Below are positions 37,801 to 49,933 of a DNA stretch of 64,000 bases, piece by piece. Positions within the stretch are counted from its first letter, which is position 1. The number at the start of each line of letters is the position of its first letter. Both the position numbers and the translations under genes were made by a program. Origin of the DNA: Gymnogyps californianus (Eukaryota > Chordata > Aves > Accipitriformes > Cathartidae); the NCBI RefSeq assembly GCF_018139145.2, contig NC_059474.1:39202344-39266343 (forward strand). The letters run 5' to 3'. The notes under the pieces are model-generated. The model was not told where the DNA came from. It worked only from the letters and a program-made list of their open reading frames with translations, and did no database searches.

Positions 37801-40800
37801 AAGGAACTGGAGATTATGGACTGTATTGTTGACATGTAAAATGGTTAAAACTGTGGAGTTACAGAGAAAAAAAAAGGAAATAATTGGAAAAGATTTTTTT
37901 CCTTTTAACATTAGACAGCCAATATTTGAGAGCACCAGCTCTAAATAAACTACAAATGCTGGTTATCCATGATTAAGAACTAGATTCTTTATTTACGAAC
38001 ATTACTAAGCAAGCTGCCCCTGAAAAGAAACATTAACACTAATTTCATATCCTCTGAATTTTCTCTACAATGTACAAAGATACCTAATGAGAACATGATG
38101 ACAACTTTATCTCACAGACAGATAAAGCAAAACTCATTAAGCAATTTTTCTTCTGCCAAATATAAGGAGGATCATGACAGCTTCTTAGAGCTCACAAATC
38201 TCAAAAATTAAACTTGATGAATAAAGGAAATTTAAAAAATCACTATTTTCAAATAGCAATATGCCAGAATTTGGTAACAAAGGAAACAGTATAAGTAGTC
38301 AAAATGAAGAATTTATTATTTTATTTCTACTAGAAGTAAGAAAAGCTTTCAGTGAATTTTGTAAACATACTTTTTTCAGGCTCTTGTTGGTTCTTAAATG
38401 TTAGTGTCTTTATTTTGAAATGTTTCTTCCTGATTTAATTAGGCACTAATATACAGCAATCAGCAAGACTAGTTTTTACACAGCTTCAGATCTTTCAGAT
38501 GTTATGTGTGCTTGGGTGAGGGAGTAGTTTGCTCTTGAAGGTAATATATTAGGCATATTTGTATAGTAATCTCTAAGTTGGGATCTATTTCTAGTTGTGC
38601 TGTGCAATAATGGATTACTTAACTCTTTTGAAAAGAAAGACAAAGGTGCCTACATTTCTTCATAACCTTCTTGTAATCTTTGGTTTAGGACAAAGATAGC
38701 AAAACAAAGTTCAGTCATATTAAAAACTGATATAAATATTTTTGCTGCAAAGATTAGAAAATACAGTATATACTCATTTAGGGTATATTGCATGAGGTAT
38801 GAAAATTTCAGTGTAAAATTTTGTCATATGAGACCTTTTTTTGTGCCCCCTCTAACATCTCAGATGATTGGTTTTTTTCCCTGGAACAGAAAGATTCACA
38901 CCCACTCTACCTTCCTCTAGTTTGTAGTAAGCCTCTGAAAGATTCAGCTTTATACATGCTTAACTGATTGAATAATAGATTTTCTAACTATTGCTTGCAT
39001 GATTTGCTATCCTGGAATGAACTTTGAGAATGCAGAAGGATGGGCAATGTAAGTGGCTAGATGAGGAGTCTGTTTTCCTGTTTTTCCCCAACCTAGGTCT
39101 GTACTGGACAGACATCTACAGATGGTATATTATGTTATAACTTCAGCAGTTCATCTATGGGCCTGAGAAGACAACATGATTCTAAGACAGACTTCTGAAA
39201 AGCAAACTGCTAGATATGGCAAGACATATAAACATTTCGAAGGAATGAGGACCCCAAAGCGCAAATGAAACTGCTTTGTTATGTACACGAGGATTTCTGA
39301 AGAAAAAAGCTGGGTTCTCAATGTGGGATTTCAGAATTTTTTTGTATCTATATAAATATTAGTAATATATGTTGAACGAACCCCTGCATTCTGAATCAAA
39401 ATAGGATATTTTGCTTTTCCTCCCTCTGTGGACAGTAATTGTTATTCAGACTGTGTCAGCAACCAAATGTGACCATAGATCTCCCTGAATGGTTTCTCCT
39501 AACCTTTATTTCTACTAACAGATTATCAAGCAGCTTCTTTGACCATCCTGCTTTCTAGACAAAGCCTTATACTATGAAGGTTAATATAGCCTTCAACATT
39601 TTCAGCAATACAAAAGAAATCCTGAAGAAGTCCAATGGTGAGTATAATTGAACAAACAGAAACTGCCTTTCTCAATCTCGATCTTCAGATTCAGAGTTGA
39701 TGGATTCTGCTCCTGTTCCAGCTGACATCCTCCTGATGAAGACCTTTTCATTTGAAACAGATGCTTGCCTCTCTTTATCTACCTCGTCAAGACTGTTTTC
39801 ACTTCCACATTCATTGCTATCTGTGTCTGACTTGGCCAGGGACTTACAGAGAATTTGTTGTCTATATCACTCCAGCAGATTCTTGTGTTTGCCTCTCTTT
39901 GTCTATTGCTTCTTTTAATTACTGCTACTCCTGAAACAGGCTGTTTATAAAAGTTAAACTCATTTTTCTCACTGAATTGTTTACAAAACTGCTAGAGGAA
40001 AATTGAGACAGGGTTACTTTTTTTCTAAAAAGTCAATTAAAAAGTGTTCAGGAAAATGGAAGACATCTGGGTCCCATTTGAGTTTGATAATAAGTTTCAT
40101 ATGGTAATAAATACCTGCAAGCTCTCATTAGAGATGTAAACATATGTATGCCACGGAAGTCTGAAATAACTCCAGCACATAACCACTGCTATTGTATATT
40201 TAAACATTGATGATATTAATTGATTTATACCAGTACAATCACCTTAATTACCATTTTTCATTCCAATTTAGTCAATTGTGTTATTACTTTGTTTCCTAGA
40301 AAAACTTTCAAAATTTATCTTTACTATATAATACTCTGCCAAACTTCATCTTATTTTGGCACTGCCAAATTTCATCTTGTTCTGTGACTCAAAGATAAGT
40401 TTCTGACTGATAGCTCTCTGATAGCTTTGACAGTTATGGTAATCTAACCACACTTAAACCAGATTTTGCTTTATGGACACTTATGAAAGGTTATTAATGG
40501 ATGGTTCTTTTTAAAGACTGTGCTAAGAGTACATGTAGGAAGGAGAGAAAAAAATAGAACATGGAAGGAAAAATTTATTCATTTTCCCAGTAAAATTACT
40601 TCTTATAATTGTAAATTTGAGATAAGGTTACAATGGATAAACAAGCTTATGGCAATACGTTCGGTGAGAACATTTGTCTTGAGGTTCTGCAACGCATGTC
40701 TGACTGTCACAGTATAGCATAGAGTCCATTTCAAGATATAACTTGTTTAAGTCAGGCTTCAGAAGATCTTGTAAGAGTACTGAAATTAGTTTGTGTTGTC

Positions 40801-43800
40801 AGCAGTCTTTTCTCGTATACAGAATGTGTGTAAAATCCCTGGTTTTAGGGCATACATTTCCAAAATGTATATTTCCAAAGAGGGTTAATCAAAACTGACA
40901 CCCCAGGCTAATCAAACTGAAGCATCTTGGGTCTTCTAAGGGATTTAATAGCACCTGTGGGTTCCTTTGCTTCCAAGGGTACTATGAACATGTCCAAATA
41001 CTTCTTAATAAGGTTACTTTTATGAAAAAATTCAGCCGTGTAGTTCTGTCATTAGCACCTGCTTTCTTTCAGCTTATTTTTAAACTATTGTTAAATTATA
41101 TACAAAGATGATGTTTATTTCTATTTAATTTATATGTGTTTTGATCTTAAAATATAGGCTACTGTTTTTTGTAAACTGATATTTTCTCAACTGAAACCAC
41201 ACTTCTGTTTTTCTAGACAGATGCTCATAACATTTACAGTTTTACTACTTTGCTTTTTCATCAAGTACTTTAATTAATGAAGCCCTCTTCCTTTCTAGAG
41301 GTTTTAACAAACTTCTTGCCAAGACTCTCATTGTTTTATTTCAGCATATTCAAGTATAGTCTGAAGGGATTTAAACTTTGTCTGACCATTACTTCTTCAG
41401 CTTGAAGTGAAGGCAATTATTTTGCCCCTGAGGACTGTTTTAAGGGTTTCCTACAATCATTACCAAGGAGATCTCTTGATTCTTATTAATTTGCAGGAAT
41501 TCTTTTCATTCCTATTTCCATGACATATTTGAAAGGTGAATCTTCTAAAAGAAATTTGCTAAGCTGTCATGAGCAGCTTGTGCTTTTCGTAATAGTTGTG
41601 TGATGGGGAAGTGATATGACAGAAATACATTCTTCAGTATATTATACTGTAGGTAAGCTCAACAGAAGAGAAGTCTATTTTGGACTTCATCAAAAAGCAA
41701 ATATATTTTCTAGTCTGACACTGCTGTCTTTCTAGGCATTTGTCAGGCCTCTTATTAGAAGGTGACGCTGTTCTGAGCTTTTTCACATTCAGTTTTAAGC
41801 TCAGTTAAAAGCTTCCACCCATATGCTTTGGAACAGATCAGGCAGGATATTGCAACAGCTATCTTAAGTGTTTTGGAGGTGCAGATGTTCGCGTTGGGGA
41901 GGGAGGGGACAGTGTTCAGATTCCTCAGCTGCAGGAGAGTCGGAGACTTTCTATACGAGGGAAGCATCCTTCTGCTACCTATATCCAACCATGTGCACAA
42001 TATTTCCTCTTCTGAATCTTTTGGAATATGGCCTGTGACCGTACCATATATAATAAATGGGCCCTGAATGCCAAATGCAAATGTGGATTTAGAAACTCAG
42101 GAGTGTAAATAGTAAGAATTATCTGAGAATTCAAACATTGCGTATTCACATACAGGAGAGTAATTTCTTTTACTAGAGTTACAAATCTAGGGTAGTTTCA
42201 ACACCTAGGACATATAATAGAAAAGTAGATAGCAGCAGATTTTTACCTACTGCTGTTATATGTATTTATCAATTTGTACAGTTATAGCAAGGGTTTTTAA
42301 CAAGAAGGGGGAAGAGAGAAGAAAGGAGGAAATTATATTTCCCTTTCTCAATACAAATAAAAGGAAAATCCTAGCAGAATTTATAAACATTTGTCAAATT
42401 ATACTTCAGTAAGTGAAATCTAGGCTACTTTGTATGGGCTGCCCACTAGTCTGTATGAGAAAACTGGGTTGAAAGTGGAAAAAACAAAAACCATTCAGAA
42501 TTCAACATATGTTCCAGTATATATTCAGCATTTTCTCTTTAGACTCTTCTTTAGAAATTACTTCTTTAGTAATTTCTTCAAGGAAAGAGAAAATGTGTAA
42601 TTTGAAACAGCAGTTAAGAATAACAGAAGAGTTAGAGGAGAAGCAAATGAAATCAAAGAGATGAAGGCAAGTCTATTCCCCTCACACTCTATAAGACTGT
42701 CATTAAGGAGCCAGTGCCTCCTACTACAAGATTTTGTGTTCAGGCACATAAGACTTTGCTAAGCTAACCAGTCAGACTGAAATTTCTCATGCTGAGTGCC
42801 TGTTGCAAAGTGAATTTGTTTGGATTTTTCCAGCCAAAGGGGTTTAGCTCTGTCCAAGAATGATACCAGTAAAAAGATCTGTTGGCTGGCCCACACTAAA
42901 AAAATTTTAGTGACCTTTTCTTTGACGATCTTCAAGTAAACTCATGCTTTGAACTTGAAAATTGGCAAACTATTACAGTATGTGCCTTTTCTGTCACAGT
43001 GAAATCTGTCTGAACTTGTCTATGAGCTATAAGATTAAACAGAAAAGCATAGTTTGCAGAAATTTGATAAAGGGACATTTCACAGTTCTCTGAGGATTTT
43101 TTTCATGCTAAGCTTGCCTCAGCCTGGTGCTAGAAGGGGCACCAAGCTCAGTGCTGAACACCACTAGGTATTCCCTGACTGGGTGAGGAACCTGCATAAC
43201 AATAGTGATATAAGACCCCCAGGAGCATCCTGGGGCAATCCTGGAGAAAGGAGCTGAGGGTCTGCTGGTACTGTACATGGGATGAACATCTTGGCTGGGG
43301 GCCTGGGAATGCATAAGTAGGAAGACTTGGCATAGTACAAAGAAGCAGAAGTCAGCAAAGGCAGTTAGAAAGAGACAATTAGTGATATTGTAATTGGGAA
43401 GAATAGAGCAAAAAGTCTATTTTTATTAGAGCCTACATTTCTTACAAGACCAGAAGAAAAATGTTTCTGAATCCCACCTTTGTTTTTCAGTCAGAACTAT
43501 TATGAAAACCAGTGGCAAAATATCCTTTCTACACGGGACATTCATGAAGATCACGGGAGAAGACAACCAATTACTTCTGTCAGCCCAAAGGACAGGCAAG
43601 AATGGCTAAAATGAGTTAATCCACATGTCGTCTCTGAACATGGTCAGTAGTGGTTATTTGGAGAGAGTGTAAGAAGCATGGAAAATTACAAAGATTTGGC
43701 CACCATTGCAGAGAAATGGGATGCAATTTACTTTCTAGGAATCCATGGGTTAAGAAAAATCTAAGCTACAGTTTGCAGCTGGGCTCATTATTTTTACTAA

Positions 43801-44020
43801 CTTTTGATAGATTCTACTGTGATAAAAGTGAAAGCTAATGTCATGCAACAAAATGATTTTTCATTTCCTGTCTTTTCCCATTTTCTGAGAACCCTATAGC
43901 CGCATTTATATAAATGTTAAAACTCCATAGTACAACAGCTGCAATTTGAACATATCATGGTATCCATACTGGAAAATCAGGTTCTAACAACTGGGCATCC
44001 AGATATGTTTTTCTGGCTAC
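34811..44020. other. Non-coding AT-rich DNA, no gene recognised
   Basis: No open frame exceeds about 95 codons and none has a recognisable domain. At 35,008-35,035 'tgggcctgatccaaaggct' resembles one end of the ancient palindromic family also hinted at near 8.1, 28.1 and 30.8 kb. A patch at about 43,100-43,330 is GC-richer and carries three overlapping minus-strand open frames, none recognised. Confidence 0.5.
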
Positions 44021-44024
44021 CAGA

Positions 44025-44150
44025 TGTCCCTACAACTCAGTTCTGCATCTGTAGAACAGACATAATACTTCTCTTATTTCAGGGGAGCATTGTGAATATA
44101 AATTCAATAATTGAATAATACTTGTGAAGAGTTCTAGTAATACTTTTCTG
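44025..44150 (-). repeat. Ancient MIR-like SINE relic (antisense)
   Basis: The plus strand shows 'actcagttctgcatctgtag', then 'acagacataata', 'acttctcttatttcag', 'gagcattgtgaatataaat', and 'aatacttgtgaagagttcta'. These are the recognisable but decayed steps of the MIR segment that in fresher copies reads cctcatctgtaaaatgg, then gataataata, then gttgtgaggattaaat, then tgtaaagcgctt. Orientation follows the usual convention for MIR. About one base in four differs from the remembered pattern, consistent with great age. Confidence 0.5.
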
Positions 44151-45863
44151 ATTGGAACAGAAAAGTTCCTGCAGAAATTAATAAATCTGTCTTCTGAGTT
44201 TGAATTGGCTCTGTTAAATAAGGGCTAGGGATAAACACTACAAAAAGCTAAAAGAAACAAGGCATAGCATCGAATATTGTTAAATGAGAGCTATCCATCC
44301 TGTGCACAAAATGAAAGAGGAATCTTAAAACATTATTATCTGATGGGGAAGCTAGAGTGTACAATAATGAATAGGAGGGATAGTCATGATCACTTAAGGT
44401 TGTATGTAATTCTGGCATTTCCTAACTTCTAAATGCATATCCCTGGAACGCCCAAAATCATACAGTGTAGCTTATCTGTCTTCATGTGTTTTATTTTATG
44501 CATAGTGTGGTCTGTCTGAGTCACAAGATATGTGTAGGAAAGACAACTATTTTGAAAAAAATCCTAATGTTTCTTCGAAGTTTTATTAAAGTGTGCCTTA
44601 TATGACACAAACTCTTTAATTCTTCAAGTGTATACACTACTGAAAACTCAGACATGTATTTCAATTCAAATACTACAAAAATGCTGAAATTGAGGAGCAG
44701 CTTTTTACTGATTGCTTCTGTATCCACACTCAGTTCAGCAATAAGCAATCAGACAAGTTGCTTTTTATCTGTTTCTGTTGTATGAAGTGTGAGAAGAGGT
44801 CAGAGGACAATTATTTAGGTTTATTTTAAAGAATTGCCTTCTTTCATCTCATCATTGTGGTTATAAATTGAATTTGTATTTCTTGTTTATACACAGCTTC
44901 CTTGGAAGGTCAGGGCAGGCATATTATATTAACTAGAGCTGTGCAAAAGATTGATTTTTTGGTTTGTTGGCCCAAACAATGAACAAATAGATGTAACGGA
45001 TCAAAAGAAACAAAACATTTGATGTTATTGCTGCTTTTTTAACATTTTAAATTAAATTGGAGAAACTAGAAGAGTAAAATGCAATTTCAAAATTAAGCAT
45101 TTTCCTCCATTGTAATATTATAACCCCTTAAGAAAGGATTTTTTTTATTTTGGTCTGGCACTGAAATTTATTTTCTGTGGAATCCTTTACAATTTTGAAG
45201 GAAGTCTTTGTTTCTGTTTTGATGGAAATCTTTGTTTCTCATAGCAGTTATGTTTCTGTAATAGCTTTATGTATGTCTGAGGACACTACCTTTATAGTTG
45301 CACATCTGACATAGTTCAGTATAACTCTACTTAGATATGGTTTAAGCCAAAACTCATGCAATAAAATACTTCTGTCTTTTTCAACACACAGTGTATCAGT
45401 ACCCAATTTTACATAATTTCTTTTAAATACAGTAAGTTCTGAGCTTCTAGGCTCAGCCTTCCTTAAAAAATACGTCATGACAAAGATGTGCTACTCTTTG
45501 AAAAGTGAAATACAAGTCATTTTTTGAAATCACATATGTCTCAAACAGCTGCCTTAATGCATATCAAATGTTTGCATCATTCTTTTACTCTTATCAGAAA
45601 GCAATTATGCAAAATTGCAGGAAAAAGGAAGATTTATTTTTGGAATTGAGAGGATGAGTCACATGCAAAATTTGTTATGATCTTAACTGAGAAGCAGCTC
45701 CAAACTGTACAGATTGCAGGATATAAAATACTCCTCTTAAAAAGACTTATGTATAAAAGCTGAAAGTATGAAAAATATAGCTTTTTTGGTTCTTGATTTT
45801 GCAGTTATATTGCCTTTAAAATTCCTTTTGGCTTAAGAAGCGTGTTTCCTAACTGACTGAAAA
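44151..45863. other. Non-coding AT-rich DNA, nothing recognised
   Basis: No coding, RNA or mobile-element signal found before the first LTR of the cluster. Confidence 0.5.
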
Positions 45864-46133
45864 AAAGCGTGTCCTGGTTTTGGCTGGGATAGAGTTAATT
45901 TTCTTCTTAGTAGCTGGTACAGTGCTGTGTTTTGGATTTAGTGTGAAAATAATGTTGATAATACGCTGATGTTTTAGTTGTTGCTGAGTAGCGCTTATCC
46001 TAAGTTAAGGATTTTTCAGTTTCCCATGCTCTGCCAGCAAGCAGGTGGACAAGAAGCTGGGAGGGAACACAGCCAGGGCAGCTGACCCCAACTAGCCAAA
46101 GGGATATTCCATACCGTAGAACGTCATGCCCAG

Positions 46134-46140
46134 TATATAA
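46134..46140 (+). promoter_or_regulatory. LTR TATA box
   Basis: TATATAA in the context CAGTATATAAACTGG, at the position corresponding to CATATAAAGC in the related LTR at 49.4 kb. Confidence 0.6.
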
Positions 46141-46280
46141 ACTGGGGGGAGTTGGCCAGGAGGGGCGGATCGCTGCTTGGGCATCGGTCAGCGGGTGGTG
46201 AGCAATTGCATTGTGTATCACAAGGTTTTTTTCCTCGAGCTTTATTTCTTTTTTTTTCCTTTTTTTGGTTATATTCCTTT

Positions 46281-46326
46281 TTATTACTATTATTATTATT
46301 ATTCTATTTCATTATTATTATTATTG
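46281..46326. repeat. (ATT)n microsatellite within LTR copy 1
   Basis: About 45 bp of ATT/TTA units with small interruptions. It is absent from the sister LTRs at 49.4 and 59.6 kb, so it expanded after this copy inserted or within its sublineage. Confidence 0.85.
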
Positions 46327-46350
46327 TTAGTATTATATTTTACTTTAGTT

Positions 46351-46356
46351 ATTAAA
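46351..46356 (+). terminator. LTR polyadenylation signal ATTAAA
   Basis: ATTAAA in the block TTATTAAACTGT, which is conserved in the sister LTR at 49,812-49,817. Confidence 0.5.
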
Positions 46357-46460
46357 CTGTTCTTATCTCAACCCACAAGTTTTACCTTTTTTCCTGATTG
46401 TCCACCCCATCCCTCTGGGCTGCGTGGTGCTTAGCTGCTGGCTGTGGTTAAACCATGACA

Positions 46461-47107
46461 AAGTATTAGCGTGATACTTCCCTTGCTGGTTTATATTTCA
46501 GAAGGTATTAAAATTCTGTCTACAATTTCAACAAATAATCCATATTTTGTCGATGTTCTTATGGAGCTATATTTTTATAATAGTTGACTGGAATCAAAGC
46601 ATAATGTTGAAGATAAGTTTATCACTGAACTCTTGTAGATCGTCATTGGATATAGTATAGTGAATTTTTTATTTCTTAATATGTCATTAATAAGAAAGTA
46701 TAAATAATCAGTTTTATAAGCAGAAATACACTTTTAAGCCATCACCAGGCAAAACTATTCATGAAGCGCTTGCCACTAAAATACTTTGAATGTCAATATC
46801 TCTAAAAGATGAGGCCAATTTTGAACTGAAAGTCTGAATTTAACAGAATTGTTATGAAAACCAAAGAATATTTGAAATTTGTGAAGAAATGGAGTAAATG
46901 ATAAAGGTATTCATGAACGTTAGTTTAGAGGTGAATTGTAGGAAAAAAAGGCTTAACAGGATAGAGGAAAAAAAGGCTAATTGTAAGTACACTGTCCATA
47001 CATCTTAACATATTTTGGCTTCCTGTGTGATTTGAATGATCGTAGGAGGATCATTTTCAGATTTATTGCTTAGTTATGTTATTTTGAAATTTCTGTGAAA
47101 ACCAAAA
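46461..47107. other. Spacer between two solo LTRs, nothing recognised
   Basis: AT-rich unique DNA. No primer-binding site follows the LTR at 45,870-46,460 and no retroviral internal sequence is visible, which argues against this being a proviral interior. Confidence 0.6.
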
Positions 47108-47292
47108 ATAGTCGTATTGGGTTTACGTGGCAAGGTTTTGGTAATGAGGGAGGGCTGCAGAGGTGAACCCTGTGAGAAGAGACCAAGGGCTGCCCCATGC
47201 TGGATGCAGCCCGTTCCATCCAGCTCCAAAACAAGCCCACTGCAGGGCACAGCTGAGGCTGTCAGCGATGCTGGTCCACCTCTGTGACAGCA

Positions 47293-47300
47293 TATTTAAG
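47293..47300 (+). promoter_or_regulatory. Possible LTR TATA-like element
   Basis: TATTTAAG about 180 bp into the LTR, the only TATA-like run upstream of the minisatellite. It is weak, and the assignment rests on position only. Confidence 0.3.
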
Positions 47301-47412
47301 AAAGGGTAAAAAACAGCAGGTGGCAGCAGTGAGAGAGAGAGAAAAATGAGAGAGAAATGACTATACAGACATCAAGGTCAGTGAAGAAGGAGGGGGAGGA
47401 GGTCCTCTGCAG

Positions 47413-47775
47413 GAGCGGAGATTCCCCTGCAGCCTGTGGAGAAGATCATGGAGAAACAGGTTGTTCCCCTGTAGCCCATGGATGACCCCAGTGGAGCGGA
47501 TATCCACACTGCAGCCTGTGGACGACCTCATGATGGAACAGGTGGATGTGCCCTGAAGGAAGCTGCAGCCCATGGAGAGCCCACACTGGAGCAGGCTTCT
47601 GGCAGGAACTGTGGCCTGTAGGGGACCCACGCTGGAGCAGTCTATTCCTGATGGTTTGTACCCTGTGGAGAGGACCCACATTGGAGCAATTCTTGAAGAA
47701 CTGCAGCCCGTGGGAAGGACCCACAATGGAGCAGTTCACGAAGGACTGTATCCCATGGGAGAGACCGCATGCTGT
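47413..47775. repeat. Degenerate minisatellite, period about 45 bp, about 8 units
   Basis: Units share the skeleton CTGCAGCCCATGGAGAGGAC then CCACACTGGAGCAG and a variable tail. Examples start near 47,430, 47,472, 47,511, 47,563, 47,609, 47,655, 47,699 and 47,745. The period is close to 45 bp, a multiple of three, so frames remain open through the array on both strands: about 84 and 91 codons on plus, about 111 and 121 codons on minus. Those open frames are explained by the repeat and are not called as genes. Confidence 0.8.
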
Positions 47776-47934
47776 CATCACGACTCCCCATCCTCCCTGA
47801 GCTACCTGGGGAGGGAGGAGGTAGAAGAGTCAGGAATGAAGGAATGAAGTTGAACGGGAAGAAGGGAGAGGTTGGGGGAAGGTGTTTTCAGTGTTGTCTT
47901 TGTTTCTCACCATCCTAGTCTATTTTTAATTGGT

Positions 47935-47940
47935 AATAAA
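47935..47940 (+). terminator. LTR polyadenylation signal AATAAA
   Basis: AATAAA in the context TTGGTAATAAATCAA within the long LTR, downstream of the minisatellite. Confidence 0.55.
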
Positions 47941-48119
47941 TCAAATTAATTTTCCCCAAATCAGGTCTGTTTTGCCTGTGATGGTAACTGGTAAGCAATC
48001 TCCCTGTCTTTATCTCAATCCACAAGCTTTTTCAACCTGTCCTGGAGGGGTCAGAGGATGATGAGAGAGCAGCTGGATGGGTGTCTGGCAGCCAGCCAAG
48101 GTCAACCCACCACAATAAT

Positions 48120-49344
48120 TTAAAACCATAAATCTTCCTTTAAGTCACGTTTTACAGTAACATCAACTGAATTATTAAAAAAAAAAAAACAAAACCAAAA
48201 AACAACCAACAAAAAAGCCCATGCTGTAGGAAAGATGACTGTGCATGAACGTTTGTAGGACTTATGTTTTGTTAAAAATGTAGGATTCCTTTTATTGTAA
48301 GTGTACAGATATAGTCAGCAGAAACATCAGTGAGGCTGGCACATCTTACAGAGTAGTATTCCCACACACATAAGAAGTAAGCTCAGCATACCTATGTGCT
48401 CTTTCCCCTACCTCAAATTTGGTCCTTCACTTGCAGTTTGTAAATGTTAAAGACATGGGGGGGGAAATCTGTTGCAGAAGTGACTACAGCATTTACTTAT
48501 GAGGGGAAATAGTAAGGTAAAGGGCAGTAGCCAGAATCTGGAGTCCATGATCTTCATGTCATAAATATTGTATTATACACAAGAGATTGTTCTTCTGCAT
48601 GAATTGTAGGTTCCTCTGCAGAGCTGTAGAAATCCTTTGCTGAAAGGATATCTTATTACTGTTCTTACGAATGACTACCAGCAACCCCAGAGAATACAGA
48701 GCTTATGACCAACAGGAAAATCACTTGAAGCAACAAAAAGGTACAATTGTGCATAAACTTCTCTAGTAGGAAGCTCGTCAACTTTTGGTATGACAAACTA
48801 AAAGACAGGGAAGCTACAGAAAGTAGATCAACAACAAACTGATCTAATCAAATGCCTTGTTACAAAGGATCCCTAAAATAATATCACCAGCTCTCCATAT
48901 TTGTAGTGAAACTCTTCCATTTCTCCTGGACATTTGGTTCAAGGCCAAGCAGCTTCAATGTGGATCACCGCACATGAACACAGTTGCTCAGGAAGTTCAA
49001 CCATGCAAGCCAAAGCACTCTCAGAGCAAGCCGTGTCCTCCGTTGGAGACACTAGCACAGCAGGAACCTGAACAGCAAGCGGAGCAGTGTTTGTGTTCCT
49101 TTCAGTGACTTTGGATTGATTCTCTGGCTTTTAAAATTGCATCCTTAGAGAAAGTTTCCATTTACTGTTGCTTAAACCCTGCTTAAATCGTCTCCTGCCA
49201 TTACAGTTTTCAACAAGAATGCATGTAAAAACAAGCAGGCTGTGTCACTAAAGATCAGCAAAGTTATGCTAAATCTGTTTAGTAACCAGGTACTTTAATT
49301 AGCTGTGAAAACATATATAAGATTAATGCTAAAATGGCAAAAGT
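48120..49344. other. Spacer between solo LTRs, A-rich tract
   Basis: Begins with an A-rich tract (about 48,178-48,217, runs of A broken by C) and is otherwise unique AT-rich DNA. No gag, pol or primer-binding site is visible. An 83-codon plus-strand open frame (48,857-49,108) has no recognisable domain. Confidence 0.5.
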
Positions 49345-49625
49345 CATTGTGTGCTCGTTTTGGCTGGGATAGAGTTAATTTTCTTCACAGTAGCTAGTAT
49401 GGGGCTACGTTTTGGATTTGTGCTGAAAACAGTGTTGATAATGCAGGGATGTTTTAGTTATTGCTGAGCAGTGCTCACACAGAGTCAAGGCCTTTTCTGC
49501 TTCTCACCCCACCCCACCAGTGAGCAGGCTGGGGGTGCACAAGAAGCTGGGAGGGGACACAGCCGGGACAGCTGACCCCAACTGACCAAAGGAATATTCC
49601 ATACCATATGACGTCATGCTCAGCA

Positions 49626-49631
49626 TATAAA
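49626..49631 (+). promoter_or_regulatory. LTR TATA box
   Basis: TATAAA in CAGCATATAAAGCTGGG. The aligned position in the sister element near 60,011-60,020 reads CATATGCAGC, so that copy has lost its TATA box. Confidence 0.65.
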
Positions 49632-49811
49632 GCTGGGTGAAGAAGAAGGAAGGGGGGGCGTTCGGAGTGATGGCGTTTGTCTTCCCAAGTAACTGTTACA
49701 CGTGATGGAGCCCTGCTTTCCTGCAGATGGCTGAACACCTGCCTGCTGATGGGAAGTGGTGAATGAATTCCTTGTTTTGCTTTGCTTGCATGCGTGGCTT
49801 TTGCTTTACTT

Positions 49812-49817
49812 ATTAAA
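49812..49817 (+). terminator. LTR polyadenylation signal ATTAAA
   Basis: ATTAAA within CTTATTAAACTGTC, shared with LTR copy 1. Confidence 0.5.
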
Positions 49818-49933
49818 CTGTCTTTATCTCACTTTTACTCTTCTGATTCTCTCCCCCATCCCACCGGGGGGGGCAGTGAACAAGTGGCTGTGTGGTGCTT
49901 AGTTGCCGGCTGGGGTTAAACCACGACACATTA

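Larger units (their letters stand above)
45870..46460 (+). mobile_element. Solo ERV LTR, plus strand (copy 1)
   Basis: The 591-bp unit starts TGTCCTGGTTTTGGCTGGGA and ends TTAAACCATGACA, so it has TG...CA ends. It shares its start, several internal blocks (ATAGAGTTAATTTTCTTC, GGACAAGAAGCTGGGAGG, CAGCTGACCCCAACT, ATTCCATACC) and its terminus with the LTRs at 49,350-49,928 and 59,572-60,290. It contains TATATAA at 46,134-46,140 and ATTAAA at 46,351-46,356, in normal LTR order. An (ATT)n run at 46,281-46,326 has expanded inside it. The flanks AAGCG and AAGTA agree at only three of five positions, so the target duplication is poorly preserved or was altered. No gag/pol follows: this is a solo LTR of a family common in bird genomes. 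Confidence 0.85.
47113..48114 (+). mobile_element. Long solo ERV LTR with internal minisatellite
   Basis: The 1,002-bp unit begins CGTATTGGGTTTACGTGGCA and ends GTCAACCCACCACA. The flanks ATAGT (47,108-47,112) and ATAAT (48,115-48,119) agree at four of five positions and are taken as a decayed TSD. The first base suggests that an original TG start has mutated to CG. The unit is GC-rich against AT-rich flanks. It holds a minisatellite of about 45-bp period at about 47,413-47,775, and an AATAAA at 47,935-47,940 followed by about 170 bp to the end, as expected of U5. Both ends and the repeat block are typical of an LTR family seen widely in bird genomes; the family name is not assigned. It is a different family from the LTRs on either side. 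Confidence 0.75.
49350..49928 (+). mobile_element. Solo ERV LTR, plus strand (copy 2)
   Basis: The 579-bp unit starts TGTGCTCGTTTTGGCTGGGA and ends TTAAACCACGACA. The flanks CATTG (49,345-49,349) and CATTA (49,929-49,933) match at four of five positions, a slightly decayed 5-bp TSD. It contains TATAAA at 49,626-49,631 and ATTAAA at 49,812-49,817 in normal order. It is close by eye to the LTR-derived parts of the element at 59,572-60,290 (long identical blocks around the first 280 bp) and more distant from copy 1 at 45,870. No internal retroviral sequence adjoins it. Confidence 0.88.

Noticed and set aside
47361..47847. Overlapping open frames of 84-121 codons on both strands
   Set aside because: Explained by the repeat of about 45-bp period within the LTR, which keeps several frames open at once.
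45870..49928. A single provirus bounded by the two same-family LTRs
   Set aside because: Each LTR has its own flanks (AAGCG/AAGTA and CATTG/CATTA). The outer flanks do not match each other, the LTRs are visibly diverged, no primer-binding site or gag/pol lies between them, and another complete LTR sits inside.
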